Notes under the pieces: model-generated
The model's database searches: none
What the model saw: the letters and a program-made list of their open reading frames with translations, nothing else
What the model was told of the DNA's origin: nothing
From: Scytonema tolypothrichoides VB-61278
Lineage (GTDB): Bacteria; Cyanobacteriota; Cyanobacteriia; Cyanobacteriales; Nostocaceae
DNA: 34,384 bases
NCBI RefSeq assembly: GCF_000828085.3
Contig: NZ_JXCA02000023.1
Span: 416,396-450,779, forward strand
Direction: 5' to 3'
Translations under genes and position numbers: made by a program
Shown here: positions 1 through 7,396 of the stretch, piece by piece
Numbering within the stretch: position 1 is the first letter of the stretch
How the letters are laid out: every line of letters starts with the position of its first letter

Positions 1-535
1 TCGGCATCTGGATATCGGGATTGAAGGAATTGGAGCCGTAAATCGAGTTTTTTTTCCAGTTTTCTTGTTCGATTGGGTCGCAAGCGCCATGCTCCGGTCG
101 AGTCACACGTAAGCGGAAAGTCATTTGTTTTATGTATTCCCATCCACGCCGACGATCAATACTTTGTCCTGTTAGTTCGCTTAACCAATCTGCCACCTTA
201 CGACCATTCCACAATCCCCCATCTGGTGCCTTGTGTGAAAGCACTTGCCACAGTTGGGCTTGTTGTACATCTGTTAATAATGATTCTTTGCCTCGATTCT
301 GATGCCGTTGGTCTCCCAAGACCATTGGACCATCTTGGTTGTAACGTTTGACGAGTTGATAAATCCAAATTCTCGTGTAACCTGTTACTTGAGATACCTC
401 CAGCACGGTCTTTCCTGTTACCAATAACCAAATTATTTGGTAATGACTACGTTCCGTTGTTTGTGTTGCTTTACGGTAACGGGAAAACAGTTCTTCCGGA
501 CTTAAGTAGTTGGCGATCGCAATCCGTTTCGGCAT
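1..535 (-). CDS. IS630-family transposase, N-terminal part (cut by window edge)
   Basis: Reading from the ATG at 535 on the minus strand gives MPKRIAIANYLSPEELF, then a helix-turn-helix region (VSQVTGYTRIWIYQLVKRYN) and a basic second segment ending FRLRVTRPEHGACDPIEQENWKK. This is the OrfA-like DNA-binding half of IS630-family transposases. At a run of eight A (plus 48-55, T on this strand) the zero frame turns into non-family sequence. The -1 frame continues as KKLDLRLQFLQSRYPDA, which is what the family should show. So either the element uses -1 frameshifting or slippage, or it carries a one-base indel. The catalytic DDE half lies outside the window. No terminal inverted repeat could be fixed in 536-757, which otherwise shows no gene. 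Confidence 0.75.
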   Translation of the reverse strand, partial: MPKRIAIANYLSPEELFSRYRKATQTTERSHYQIIWLLVTGKTVLEVSQVTGYTRIWIYQLVKRYNQDGPMVLGDQRHQNRGKESLLTDVQQAQLWQVLSHKAPDGGLWNGRKVADWLSELTGQSIDRRRGWEYIKQMTFRLRVTRPEHGACDPIEQENWKKNSIYGSNSFNPDIQMP

Positions 536-757
536 AGTGTAAGTAGACGCACTGCAACGATTCCATCTTTATTATAAGTAATCAACCGGACATGATATAA
601 CAATAATAATTTCTTCTGGCTAATTCTAAATTTAAAGTTCACAGTAAATTTACACAGACGTTATGAGACGAAATTCAAATCCAGATTAACTAGAGTCAAG
701 CTATCGAGTTCAAGGCTGACAACTACAAGAACGGTACCTGGTAGTATAGCAGTACTA

Positions 758-1819
758 TTAGCAAAGGTTTGAGGAAAGTTCTTCCAGCTTCTGAGTGATC
801 ACACCACTGGTGAACAATTCCTCTGCCTTGGCAATACCCTCACGCATATCTGAACAAATCCCACAACGCCAAAGGTAAAACCCTCCATTCCACAAAGCTG
901 TTTCCATAAAGTTTGAGGGTTTACCATTCAATACCTCTTGTATATTGACAATCAATTCTTCAGTGGTACCGAGAGGTTCATTCTTTGTCGTAAAGCCGTA
1001 ATCACGAGGGGACAGGTGTAACCGTTCTATTGATATATTGCCTGTTTCATCCACTTCTGGAGTTTTAGTTATGCCAATGATAGCAGTGCGATCGCGTGGT
1101 AACTCGCAGCTACCCTCCAATCCTTTTACTGTTGTTAATTCACTCATTCCTCGCAATGCTAGGGTGCTTTGAAACAATGTTTCTGTGGGAGGATGGACAA
1201 ACCCAGCAATGATATGGACATTTCCTCCATAAGGACACCAAATGAGTTCCATTGTCGCCAAAGGTGGACGCTTGCCAAGCTGATCACGGTACTCCCAGAT
1301 ACTATTTGTTAATGGAAAATGCCTAGGAGTATAAACAAAGCCAACTCCAGTTTGCTCAAACACTTGCTGGCTTTTCTCTAGTGATAGTCCAGTCCAATCA
1401 ACTCCTAACCCCTGCCAAATATCTACCAGTGGCACTCCGTACTTTGTGGGGAAACAATCTCCACCGTGCATGATCACTGGCTGTCCGCTTGCTGCTAGCA
1501 GTAAAGCCGTGACTGGGCTAATAGGTGCGGTGCGAGTTCTGCCATCATAAGGTATGCCTAAAACTATCACTGGTCGTTCGCAGGCGATTGGTTGCAGTTT
1601 TGGTCCGAGTTCATCATAAGCATCTAACATTCCAGCGATTTCTTCAGCCGTGGGACGTTTGATGCGATGAGCAATTAAAAATGCCCCAATTTGTGCTGGT
1701 GTCGCTTCTTTTAGCAGCATCATCTTCATTGCGGTGGCTGCTTCAGCACGAGTTAAGTTTTCTGCGGTATGCTCTCCACTGCCTATCTTTTTAAGTAAAT
1801 CTCTAAATACTATGCTCAT
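758..1819 (-). CDS. cnaT: CnaT-like protein, anthranilate phosphoribosyltransferase (TrpD) family, nitrate-assimilation regulator
   Basis: 353 aa. The N-terminal helical domain (about 1-70) and the following alpha/beta domain follow the TrpD/glycosyltransferase-3 plan. The PRPP-binding glycine loop of true TrpD (GTGGDG) is replaced by GIPYDGRTRT (88-97), and the KHGN motif by MHGGD (117-121), so it is unlikely to be a normal tryptophan enzyme. In Anabaena PCC 7120 a protein of this family, CnaT, lies next to ntcB and is required for expression of the nir nitrate-assimilation operon. The same pairing occurs here: the gene starts 41 bp after the ntcB stop on the same strand, so the two are probably co-transcribed. 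Its biochemical activity is unknown. The symbol rests on family plus neighbourhood. Confidence 0.8.
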   Translation of the reverse strand: MSIVFRDLLKKIGSGEHTAENLTRAEAATAMKMMLLKEATPAQIGAFLIAHRIKRPTAEEIAGMLDAYDELGPKLQPIACERPVIVLGIPYDGRTRTAPISPVTALLLAASGQPVIMHGGDCFPTKYGVPLVDIWQGLGVDWTGLSLEKSQQVFEQTGVGFVYTPRHFPLTNSIWEYRDQLGKRPPLATMELIWCPYGGNVHIIAGFVHPPTETLFQSTLALRGMSELTTVKGLEGSCELPRDRTAIIGITKTPEVDETGNISIERLHLSPRDYGFTTKNEPLGTTEELIVNIQEVLNGKPSNFMETALWNGGFYLWRCGICSDMREGIAKAEELFTSGVITQKLEELSSNLC

Positions 1820-1860
1820 ATTTTTGTCCTTTGTCCACCGCTACGCAACAGTCTTAAGTG

Positions 1861-2817
1861 CTAACAAGCCGATTTTGCAACAGAGTGAAATTCTGGTGGC
1901 ACATTATCCTTAACTAACTGCCAAAAATGCTTGATAGGAGGAATCTGAAGCCGGTCTTGAGTTGTAACCATAACGACCTGCCGAGTTAAACTAGAATACT
2001 CGGGTGAAGAACCATTACTATTACTGTTGCAGGCTAAGGGACGAACTGCAAGGCTAGGATCAATACGTGCTTCAACCAATGCTGACTGTGGTAGCATAGC
2101 CACGAGTTCCCCTTGGCGCACAACTCCTCGGAAAGCATCTAGAGTATTCACTTCTAAAGCCGCATGCAGTGTGACTTCTAAGCGTTCAAATCTATCTTGT
2201 ATTAGGCGTTGCATCCCATAACCATCCTTAAACACCACTTGCGGATAACGAGTGAGTTCCGACCAAGGGATGCGTTCATATTGCGCTAACGGGTGATTTT
2301 TTGCGACTAAAACTTCTATTGGTTCATCATACAGCACTTCTACTAGCATTTCTTTGCCAGTGCATAAGAAGCGATTATTCATGACTATTGCCAAATCTAC
2401 GAGTCCATCTTTGAGGACTTTTAAGGCGCGATCGCTACCCAGCGATGTCACCCGCAATTGGACTTGTGGATAATCATGACAAAATTTTTGTAAAACTGGT
2501 GGTAAGTAATAAGCACAAAGTGAGTGAATGGCTGCTACACAAAGTTCTGGCTGCTTTCCTGCTAATAAATCAGCGATTTCCTGTGTAGCACTTTGCCACT
2601 CTTGGCATATTTTTTGAGCACGAGGTAGCAAGCGTTCACCTGCCAGTGTCAGCTTTGCTTGACTCGTCCGGTGAAAGAGTTCCAACCCCAAATCTTCTTC
2701 TAATCCTTGAATTTGCCGACTAACCGTCGATTGCGTGACACCACATTTTCGTGATGCACCCTGGAAACTTCCAGTTTCTGCGATCGCCAGAAAGGCTTGC
2801 AACTGCTCTAGCCGCAT
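1861..2817 (-). CDS. ntcB: NtcB, LysR-type activator of nitrate assimilation
   Basis: 318 aa, normal LysR length. The N-terminal winged helix-turn-helix spans about residues 1-60 (MRLEQLQAFLAIAETGSF, then CGVTQSTVSRQIQ). The effector-binding domain covers about 90-300 (VAAIHSLCAYYLPPVLQKF, DGLVDLAIVMNN, VFKDGYGMQRLIQ). These are the motifs I associate with cyanobacterial NtcB, which activates the nir operon in response to nitrite together with NtcA. The ATG at 2817 aligns with the family start. A canonical NtcA-dependent promoter lies upstream and cnaT follows downstream. The nir/nrt/nar structural genes are not in this window. Confidence 0.85.
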   Translation of the reverse strand: MRLEQLQAFLAIAETGSFQGASRKCGVTQSTVSRQIQGLEEDLGLELFHRTSQAKLTLAGERLLPRAQKICQEWQSATQEIADLLAGKQPELCVAAIHSLCAYYLPPVLQKFCHDYPQVQLRVTSLGSDRALKVLKDGLVDLAIVMNNRFLCTGKEMLVEVLYDEPIEVLVAKNHPLAQYERIPWSELTRYPQVVFKDGYGMQRLIQDRFERLEVTLHAALEVNTLDAFRGVVRQGELVAMLPQSALVEARIDPSLAVRPLACNSNSNGSSPEYSSLTRQVVMVTTQDRLQIPPIKHFWQLVKDNVPPEFHSVAKSAC

Positions 2818-2823
2818 GTTGAT

Positions 2824-2837
2824 GTAGCCTGAAGTAC
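2824..2837 (-). promoter_or_regulatory. Second NtcA-type box next to the ntcB start codon
   Basis: A second perfect GTA-N8-TAC palindrome ends 6 bp before the ntcB ATG, downstream of the predicted transcription start. In that position it could not activate this promoter. It could act as a roadblock or feedback operator, or be a chance match. Confidence 0.5.
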
Positions 2838-2853
2838 ACTTATGGCATTCATT

Positions 2854-2895
2854 AACTTATCGTACTTTCGGGCGCAAATTAGTACTGCTTGTTAC
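2854..2895 (-). promoter_or_regulatory. NtcA-activated promoter of ntcB
   Basis: On the minus strand a perfect GTA-N8-TAC box (2882-2895) is followed after exactly 22 bases by TAAGTT (2854-2859), which fits TAN3T. This is the canonical class II NtcA-activated promoter (GTAN8TAC-N22/23-TAN3T). Transcription should start near 2847, about 30 bases before the ntcB ATG. The match is read directly from the sequence; use by NtcA is inferred from the family rule. Confidence 0.85.
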
Positions 2896-3083
2896 AGCTG
2901 ATGTTTGCTGAGAAATTTTTTGTGTTTGGTAACTAATTATTTGGCGAGCATGCGGTATTCTGCTTGCAATAACTAGCTACTATTTCTCAAATTCTGTCTA
3001 TGTAGCATCTGTACTACATAAACAGCTATACGTCTCATGCTTCCAATTTCGGGTGAAATTATCAGTTGTGTTGCAAAAACTTG

Positions 3084-3494
3084 TTAAGCGGCTTCCTCAA
3101 TTGGATCCATCGCCTCGGCAACTTTCAGTGTATCCGTGTACTGGTGATATCTAACAACCCGACCATCTCTAAGCTTGTAGACATGAGCAAAAGCTGCTGT
3201 TGTAGACTTTCCTGTTGAGCGATACACGCCACGATATTCGCCCAATGCGATGATTGTATCTCCAGCATCTAGCCATTCGTTGACAACGGCTTGCCACGTT
3301 TCCCATTCTAACCGGAATTTAGCAAATACATTGTTCACGACTGCATGAGAGCCAAGATACCTACCACCTCCAGGAAATCCTTCATTCTGTATCCACTCAA
3401 TTTGAGGGTCAAAGAGTTTAAGGATAGTCTCCGTATCGCCCTCACTAAAGACTTGATAGAGTTGTTGGATAATTTCGAGGTTGTTCATTGACAT
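3084..3494 (-). CDS. SnoaL-like / nuclear transport factor 2 (NTF2) family protein
   Basis: 136 aa. The sequence has the cone-shaped alpha+beta fold signature of SnoaL-like proteins: an N-terminal helix (LEIIQQLYQVFSEGDTETILKLFDPQIEW), then strands with LGEYRGVYRSTGKS and FAHVYKLRDGRVVRYHQYTDT. Such proteins are small cytoplasmic enzymes or ligand-binding proteins, and the fold alone does not give the substrate. It lies 71 bp downstream of the azoreductase gene on the same strand, so the two may be one transcript. Start at the ATG 3494. Confidence 0.75.
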   Translation of the reverse strand: MSMNNLEIIQQLYQVFSEGDTETILKLFDPQIEWIQNEGFPGGGRYLGSHAVVNNVFAKFRLEWETWQAVVNEWLDAGDTIIALGEYRGVYRSTGKSTTAAFAHVYKLRDGRVVRYHQYTDTLKVAEAMDPIEEAA

Positions 3495-3565
3495 ATCTTC
3501 CCTGAGTGCAAATTTTTGTCGTCATATTGAAGAATACGGGTTTGGTCAGACTACTCCTGAAACTT

Positions 3566-4198
3566 CTAAATTGCAATTAGCTCAGTAATCTTGGCTCGAG
3601 CCTCAGCTATTGACTCAGCTAAACGCTCCCCGCCAAACTCGTCGTTTTCGGCGTGAATAAACGTGATGTCAGAGATGCCCAAAAAGCCAAACACGGTTTT
3701 CAGGTAAGGGTCTTGATGATTGTACGCCTCGAAAGAACCACCAGAACCGTATCCACTAGCGCCACGAGCAGTGATGATAAACATCTTCTTGCTGTGAACG
3801 AGTCCTTTGTAGGGTGCGTCCTTATCCTCAGGCTCAAACACAAACGTTCGTCCGACTCGTACAATCTGATCGATATATGCTTTAAACCCGCTCGGAACAC
3901 TGAAGTTGTACATAGGTATCCCGATCACATAGATGTCAGCTGCGAGAAATTCATCAATCAACTGATCGCTCATTTGGATGGCTGTCCACATGTGTTGTGT
4001 TCGCTTGGATGGGGGTGTAAAAGCTGCCGCAATCCACGGTTCATCAACGTGGGGAACAGGGTTACGACCAACATCACGGGAAATGACTATGTCGGTCGGA
4101 TGTGCTTGTTTCCAAGCTTCAACAAATTCTTTTGTCAGTTTGCGAGAATGCGATCGCTCCCCACGTGGACTTGCATCAATATGTAGTAAACGTGTCAT
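3566..4198 (-). CDS. azoR: FMN-dependent NADH-azoreductase / quinone reductase
   Basis: 210 aa, the usual length of AzoR flavodoxin-like enzymes. The N-terminus MTRLLHIDASPRGERSHS is the FMN phosphate-binding strand and loop. PMYNFSVPSGFKAYIDQIVRVG (residues 95-116) is the conserved isoalloxazine-contacting segment, and GASGYGSGG follows in the third loop. The enzyme reduces quinones and azo compounds with NADH in the cytoplasm and is commonly part of oxidative or electrophile stress responses. It is divergent from the AraC regulator at 4460, a layout typical of a regulator and its target. Confidence 0.9.
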   Translation of the reverse strand: MTRLLHIDASPRGERSHSRKLTKEFVEAWKQAHPTDIVISRDVGRNPVPHVDEPWIAAAFTPPSKRTQHMWTAIQMSDQLIDEFLAADIYVIGIPMYNFSVPSGFKAYIDQIVRVGRTFVFEPEDKDAPYKGLVHSKKMFIITARGASGYGSGGSFEAYNHQDPYLKTVFGFLGISDITFIHAENDEFGGERLAESIAEARAKITELIAI

Positions 4199-4237
4199 AG
4201 TTCTTGATAATCTTGTTTAACTGATGGGAAGTTTGAG

Positions 4238-4292
4238 GGGCTATAAGTCCCCCGCCATAACGGTACTCCGAATCAGTGGCGGGAGGATGTCA
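4238..4292 (+). mobile_element. Solitary IS200/IS605-type right end (omegaRNA-like hairpin)
   Basis: The stretch from TCCCCCGCCA to GGCGGGAGGATGTCA repeats the architecture and much of the sequence found just after tnpB at 33914-33961: the same CGGTACTCCGAATCAGTGG core and the same GGAGGATGTCA terminus. The base of the stem differs but still pairs (CCCGCCA with TGGCGGG). A second small hairpin (GGGG/CCCC) precedes it. No tnpB or tnpA lies nearby. It is a remnant or a tnpB-less derivative of the same element family, placed in the azoR-araC intergenic region. Confidence 0.7.
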
Positions 4293-4459
4293 CGGCAGTT
4301 GGCTATGAATACAATTTAGGTAAATTCAAGATTTTGCACTGCTTGAATTTTGCGCTGTTGTCAAAATCTTGCTGCAAGTTTTGAGTGTAGAAAGTTTCTG
4401 ACACAAAAGTCCTCTAAACTTTGATTAGAGAGGGTTTTTGAACAGTTAAATTATCTGTG

Positions 4460-5362
4460 ATGAAAGCACTAGTGACAGCACCAGCCAAAACCGTTCATCT
4501 GCCGGATAACGGAGTTAACCCACCGATTTTTTCAAGCCAATCTCAGGGTTGGGAAAACATCCTAGTTGAAGAATTTCATCACCCGCCTGGACAGCTTAAG
4601 TATCAGTCTGAGGCGGAACATGCAATTTGTTTGTGTTTAGCACCTCGTCCGTTTCGCTTATCGCAAGTTAAGGGCGATCGCCGATATACGAGTCTCTACA
4701 CCAAAGGCGATATGTCCATCACCCCTGCTGGAATACCGTTTTTCGCGCAGTGGGATGGCAACGATCGCTACCTATGGATACGAATTCCCTCGCACTTCAC
4801 TCATAAGGTTGCCAAAGAAGCTGTAGAAATAGATCCACATCAAATTGAACTTCTCCCAGAGTTTCGTGTCCGCAACCCTTCAATTGAACAGATTGGCATG
4901 ATGCTACTTACCGAACTCAAAAATGGGGGGTTAGCAGGACGACTTTACATTGAATCGCTAACCAATGTGCTAGCCGTTCAATTGCTGAGAAATTATTCTG
5001 CGACTCAACCGAGTGTTTCTTTGTATAACGGCGGATTGAGCGAACGCCAGCTTCTGGTAGTTACCGATTACATTCATGAATATCTGTCTGAGGAAATCAA
5101 ATTATCACAACTAGCAGAATTACTAGGAATGAGCCAGTTTCACTTCAGTCGCCTTTTCAAGCAATCAGTGGGAATTCCTCCTCATCAATATCTGCTCCAG
5201 CAACGGGTGGAACGAGCGAAGCAGTTGCTCAAACAAACAGAGCTATCTATTACGGAGGTTGCTTTCTTGTGTGGCTTCAATAGTCACAGTCATCTAAGTA
5301 AATGGTTTCGGCAACTTACAGGAATAACGCCCAAGACTTACCGAGTGGAATACAGCAACTAA
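4460..5362 (+). CDS. AraC/XylS-family transcriptional regulator
   Basis: 300 aa. The C-terminal 100 residues hold the two AraC helix-turn-helix motifs: LSQLAELLGMSQFHFSRLFK followed by ITEVAFLCGFNSHSHLSKWFRQLTGITPKTYR. The N-terminal part (about 20-180) is a sensing domain with no clear ligand signature. An in-frame GTG lies directly before the chosen ATG (4457) and could also serve; no clear Shine-Dalgarno decides it. The gene is divergent from azoR, so azoR and the SnoaL-like gene are its likely targets. This is inference from layout. Confidence 0.85.
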   Translation: MKALVTAPAKTVHLPDNGVNPPIFSSQSQGWENILVEEFHHPPGQLKYQSEAEHAICLCLAPRPFRLSQVKGDRRYTSLYTKGDMSITPAGIPFFAQWDGNDRYLWIRIPSHFTHKVAKEAVEIDPHQIELLPEFRVRNPSIEQIGMMLLTELKNGGLAGRLYIESLTNVLAVQLLRNYSATQPSVSLYNGGLSERQLLVVTDYIHEYLSEEIKLSQLAELLGMSQFHFSRLFKQSVGIPPHQYLLQQRVERAKQLLKQTELSITEVAFLCGFNSHSHLSKWFRQLTGITPKTYRVEYSN

Positions 5363-5376
5363 AGAACTGACAGCCA

Positions 5377-6234
5377 TCATAGAATTGTCAGAAATTCTTC
5401 TAAAGAACTGACACTGATCGCACTATCCATCAAACTTTCTAATTGTTCCACACTCTCGCCCTCAAGCCTTGCTTTTACTTGTTGAGGAATTTCGCCAAAG
5501 CGTCGTTGCAATACTCGTATTAATTGCCGTCGTACACCCATCTGTAGTCCTTGCTGAAGTCCACGTTCCTCACCTTCAGTCAGAATTTCCTGATACCAAG
5601 GCGATTCTCGCAATACTGCCATATCCCACCTCATGATTTGTTGGACTAAAGGCGTCTCTAACACAAAGCTAGCAAAAAATGCCAGCAATGATTCTAACTG
5701 GTTCAACTGTGCATCTGCTCGTAGTACCTGTAGTGCGCGTTGTACAACTGATGCCTCTCCTCCTCCGCGCAATATAGGCACAAACGGTAATAACGAAGGT
5801 AATGGTTGCTGAAACACGATTTCAGCATCCACTTCCCACAAATTAATGACGCGATAATCTTGAATAGCACGTAATCCCAAAAATTCTTGCTCGTAACCAC
5901 TGACAACAGTTAACGTCGATGGAGGCGGCAAGATATTGATCAGCACTGGGTATGTTGGCAGTCGGTAGCGTTCTTGTGCTAAGGCGGCATAGGCTCTCAT
6001 ACGTAGAGGCATATGTGCCGTGTAACGCAACTGCAATTCATTGAGTACGAGAAAATCCCCGTGAGTCGCACTGTATGCCTTCACCAGCACGTCTGTTTCC
6101 CGGCTAATCCACTGAAACTCAGAACCCAAAATTTCTTTCGCCACGACTTCAGGACGTTGTGTCACCCATTTTACCCATGCATCAGGAGCTAAACTAATAA
6201 GTCGCTTACCACCTGTATCTGCGGCTTTTGCCAC
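5377..6234 (-). CDS. Rpn/PD-(D/E)XK-like protein with DUF4351 C-terminus
   Basis: 285 aa when started at the GTG 6234, giving MAKAADTGGKRLISLAPDAWVKWVTQ. The longer reading to 6372 would overlap the PIN gene and adds non-family sequence. The N-terminal half has a nuclease-like core (ISRETDVLVKAY, FLVLNELQLRY: D..ExQ pattern of PD-(D/E)XK folds). The C-terminus (MGVRRQLIRVLQRRFGEIPQQVKARLEG, SLEEFLTIL) is DUF4351. Cyanobacteria carry many copies annotated as Rpn recombination-promoting nuclease or putative transposase; the cellular role is not established. It converges with araC, and a 13-bp direct repeat (5360-5372 and 5401-5413) straddles the two 3' ends. Confidence 0.75.
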   Translation of the reverse strand: MAKAADTGGKRLISLAPDAWVKWVTQRPEVVAKEILGSEFQWISRETDVLVKAYSATHGDFLVLNELQLRYTAHMPLRMRAYAALAQERYRLPTYPVLINILPPPSTLTVVSGYEQEFLGLRAIQDYRVINLWEVDAEIVFQQPLPSLLPFVPILRGGGEASVVQRALQVLRADAQLNQLESLLAFFASFVLETPLVQQIMRWDMAVLRESPWYQEILTEGEERGLQQGLQMGVRRQLIRVLQRRFGEIPQQVKARLEGESVEQLESLMDSAISVSSLEEFLTIL

Positions 6235-6292
6235 AGGTTTTTTTATACCGTTACTAGTTCTTAAGAATATATCATAATGTGTTAGGCAAAAT

Positions 6293-6327
6293 GCGATACG
6301 CGTAGCGCTAAACCTCCGGCTTATCGC
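6293..6327. repeat. Short interspersed palindromic repeat
   Basis: GCGATA (6293-6298) pairs with TATCGC (6322-6327) around an inner TAGCGCTA palindrome. It sits between the Rpn-like gene and the PIN gene and resembles the GC-rich dispersed palindromes seen elsewhere in this window (14142-14231, 22047-22090). Confidence 0.5.
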
Positions 6328-6328
6328 C

Positions 6329-6754
6329 TTAATCCTCCATTGTCCAATCTTCAAACCGCAAACCAGGTACACGTGAAAAATCTTTCTCGTTGCGCGTTAC
6401 CAAAATACCATCATTAGAAATCACAATTGCTGCTATTCGTAAATCTTGCGTACCAATACGAACTTTTTGACGCAGGAATTCTGCGTAGTAATTGGCAGCC
6501 TCTTGGTTAAAAGGAAGCAAATTGATATTGTTAAAATAATTTAATGTTGCTTCTAGCCTGGAGTAAGCTGTCACTAGCTTATCTGAAGAGTCAGCCTGCC
6601 TGATGACATGAAGTCGCCCCCGCACCTGCTCTTCAAATGTGATAATTGTCACGGCTATTTTTTCTGGACTAACTGCATTAACACGTTGGCTAACATTTGG
6701 GTGTCCATTTTGAAATAGCGAGACATGATCCGTATCCAATACCCACAAACTCAC
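6329..6754 (-). CDS. PIN-domain (VapC-like) toxin ribonuclease
   Basis: 141 aa, standard PIN length. Acidic residues that could build the metal site are D7 (LDTDH), E41/E42 (TFEEQVRG), D104 (GTQDLRIAAI) and D125 (RNEKDFSRV), in the classic VapC order. Such toxins cleave RNA, often tRNA, and are held inactive by the partner antitoxin. The GTG start overlaps the stop of the upstream antitoxin gene by four bases (GTGA), implying translational coupling. All catalytic positions are present, so it should be active. Confidence 0.85.
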   Translation of the reverse strand: MSLWVLDTDHVSLFQNGHPNVSQRVNAVSPEKIAVTIITFEEQVRGRLHVIRQADSSDKLVTAYSRLEATLNYFNNINLLPFNQEAANYYAEFLRQKVRIGTQDLRIAAIVISNDGILVTRNEKDFSRVPGLRFEDWTMED

Positions 6755-7128
6755 TTCACATCTTCCTCAGCATCAAGTTGGCGGTAATATTCTTCCATCT
6801 GGGCATCGAGTTCACGACGATACTCTTCTATATATGCCAGCACCTCATCAAATTGCGGATCATCCTTAAATATACCCGCAAATTTCATCCAAGGATGTTC
6901 AGATTTTGGCTGTTCAATTTCCTGAGTCACTATTTCTACATTTTGCAAACGAGCGTTCATTAGTTCATGCAGATTTTTGAGTGCTTCTTCGCGTGTTGCT
7001 GCTAACACTTGACAGTCTGGTAAACCCCAAACTGTTGCTTGATACCCACCTTCTTTTTCTTCCACTAGTACTGAATAATTAAGTTTAGATAAGTTATCAG
7101 CAGTATTATTTACCAAATTCGTAGTCAT
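6751..7128 (-). CDS. HicB-like antitoxin partner of the PIN toxin
   Basis: 125 aa. Residues about 18-60 (YSVLVEEKEGGYQATVWGLPDCQVLAATREEALKNLHELM) have the HicB/RNase H-like antitoxin fold. The charged C-terminal half (WMKFAGIFKDDPQFDEVLAYIEEYRRELD) resembles the toxin-wrapping tail of antitoxins paired with PIN toxins in cyanobacteria. No ribbon-helix-helix or helix-turn-helix DNA-binding domain is evident, so autoregulation may work differently. It comes first in the operon and overlaps the toxin start. AAGGG lies upstream of the ATG at 7128. Confidence 0.75.
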   Translation of the reverse strand: MTTNLVNNTADNLSKLNYSVLVEEKEGGYQATVWGLPDCQVLAATREEALKNLHELMNARLQNVEIVTQEIEQPKSEHPWMKFAGIFKDDPQFDEVLAYIEEYRRELDAQMEEYYRQLDAEEDVK

Positions 7129-7229
7129 AAAATTTACCCTTAATCAAAAGTCTTTTAGATGTACTGCACGCTTATCTCATCGTTACCCACAATACTTCAT
7201 TTACTTGAGGAATGCAGCTTAAGTAATCT

Positions 7230-7250
7230 GGAGATTGCGATCTCCTTTTT
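7230..7250 (+). terminator. Intrinsic-terminator-like hairpin without an assigned gene
   Basis: GGAGAT-TGCG-ATCTCC followed by TTTTT. It has the right form only for plus-strand transcription, yet both flanking genes are on the minus strand. The surrounding 7129-7396 has no other recognisable feature. Confidence 0.4.
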
Positions 7251-7396
7251 ACCATTGAGGCATTTCCCCAATATTGGACAGACATTCAAAATAATCTCAT
7301 CCCTATATTGACATAACAACTAAAATATGTATGAAAGACTGTCTGCGTGAGTTGTTGCATAAAGCATCTTTGACGTGAATTCTGCTTCTTCTTCTC

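Noticed and set aside
3653-4186. 177-codon open frame on the plus strand opposite azoR
   Set aside because: It lies entirely within the azoreductase gene, has no family-like motifs, and mirrors the reading frame of a well-supported gene.
6235-6372. N-terminal extension of the Rpn/DUF4351 protein to 6372
   Set aside because: It would overlap the PIN toxin gene, runs through a dispersed palindrome, and adds residues unlike the family. The GTG at 6234 gives a family-like N-terminus.
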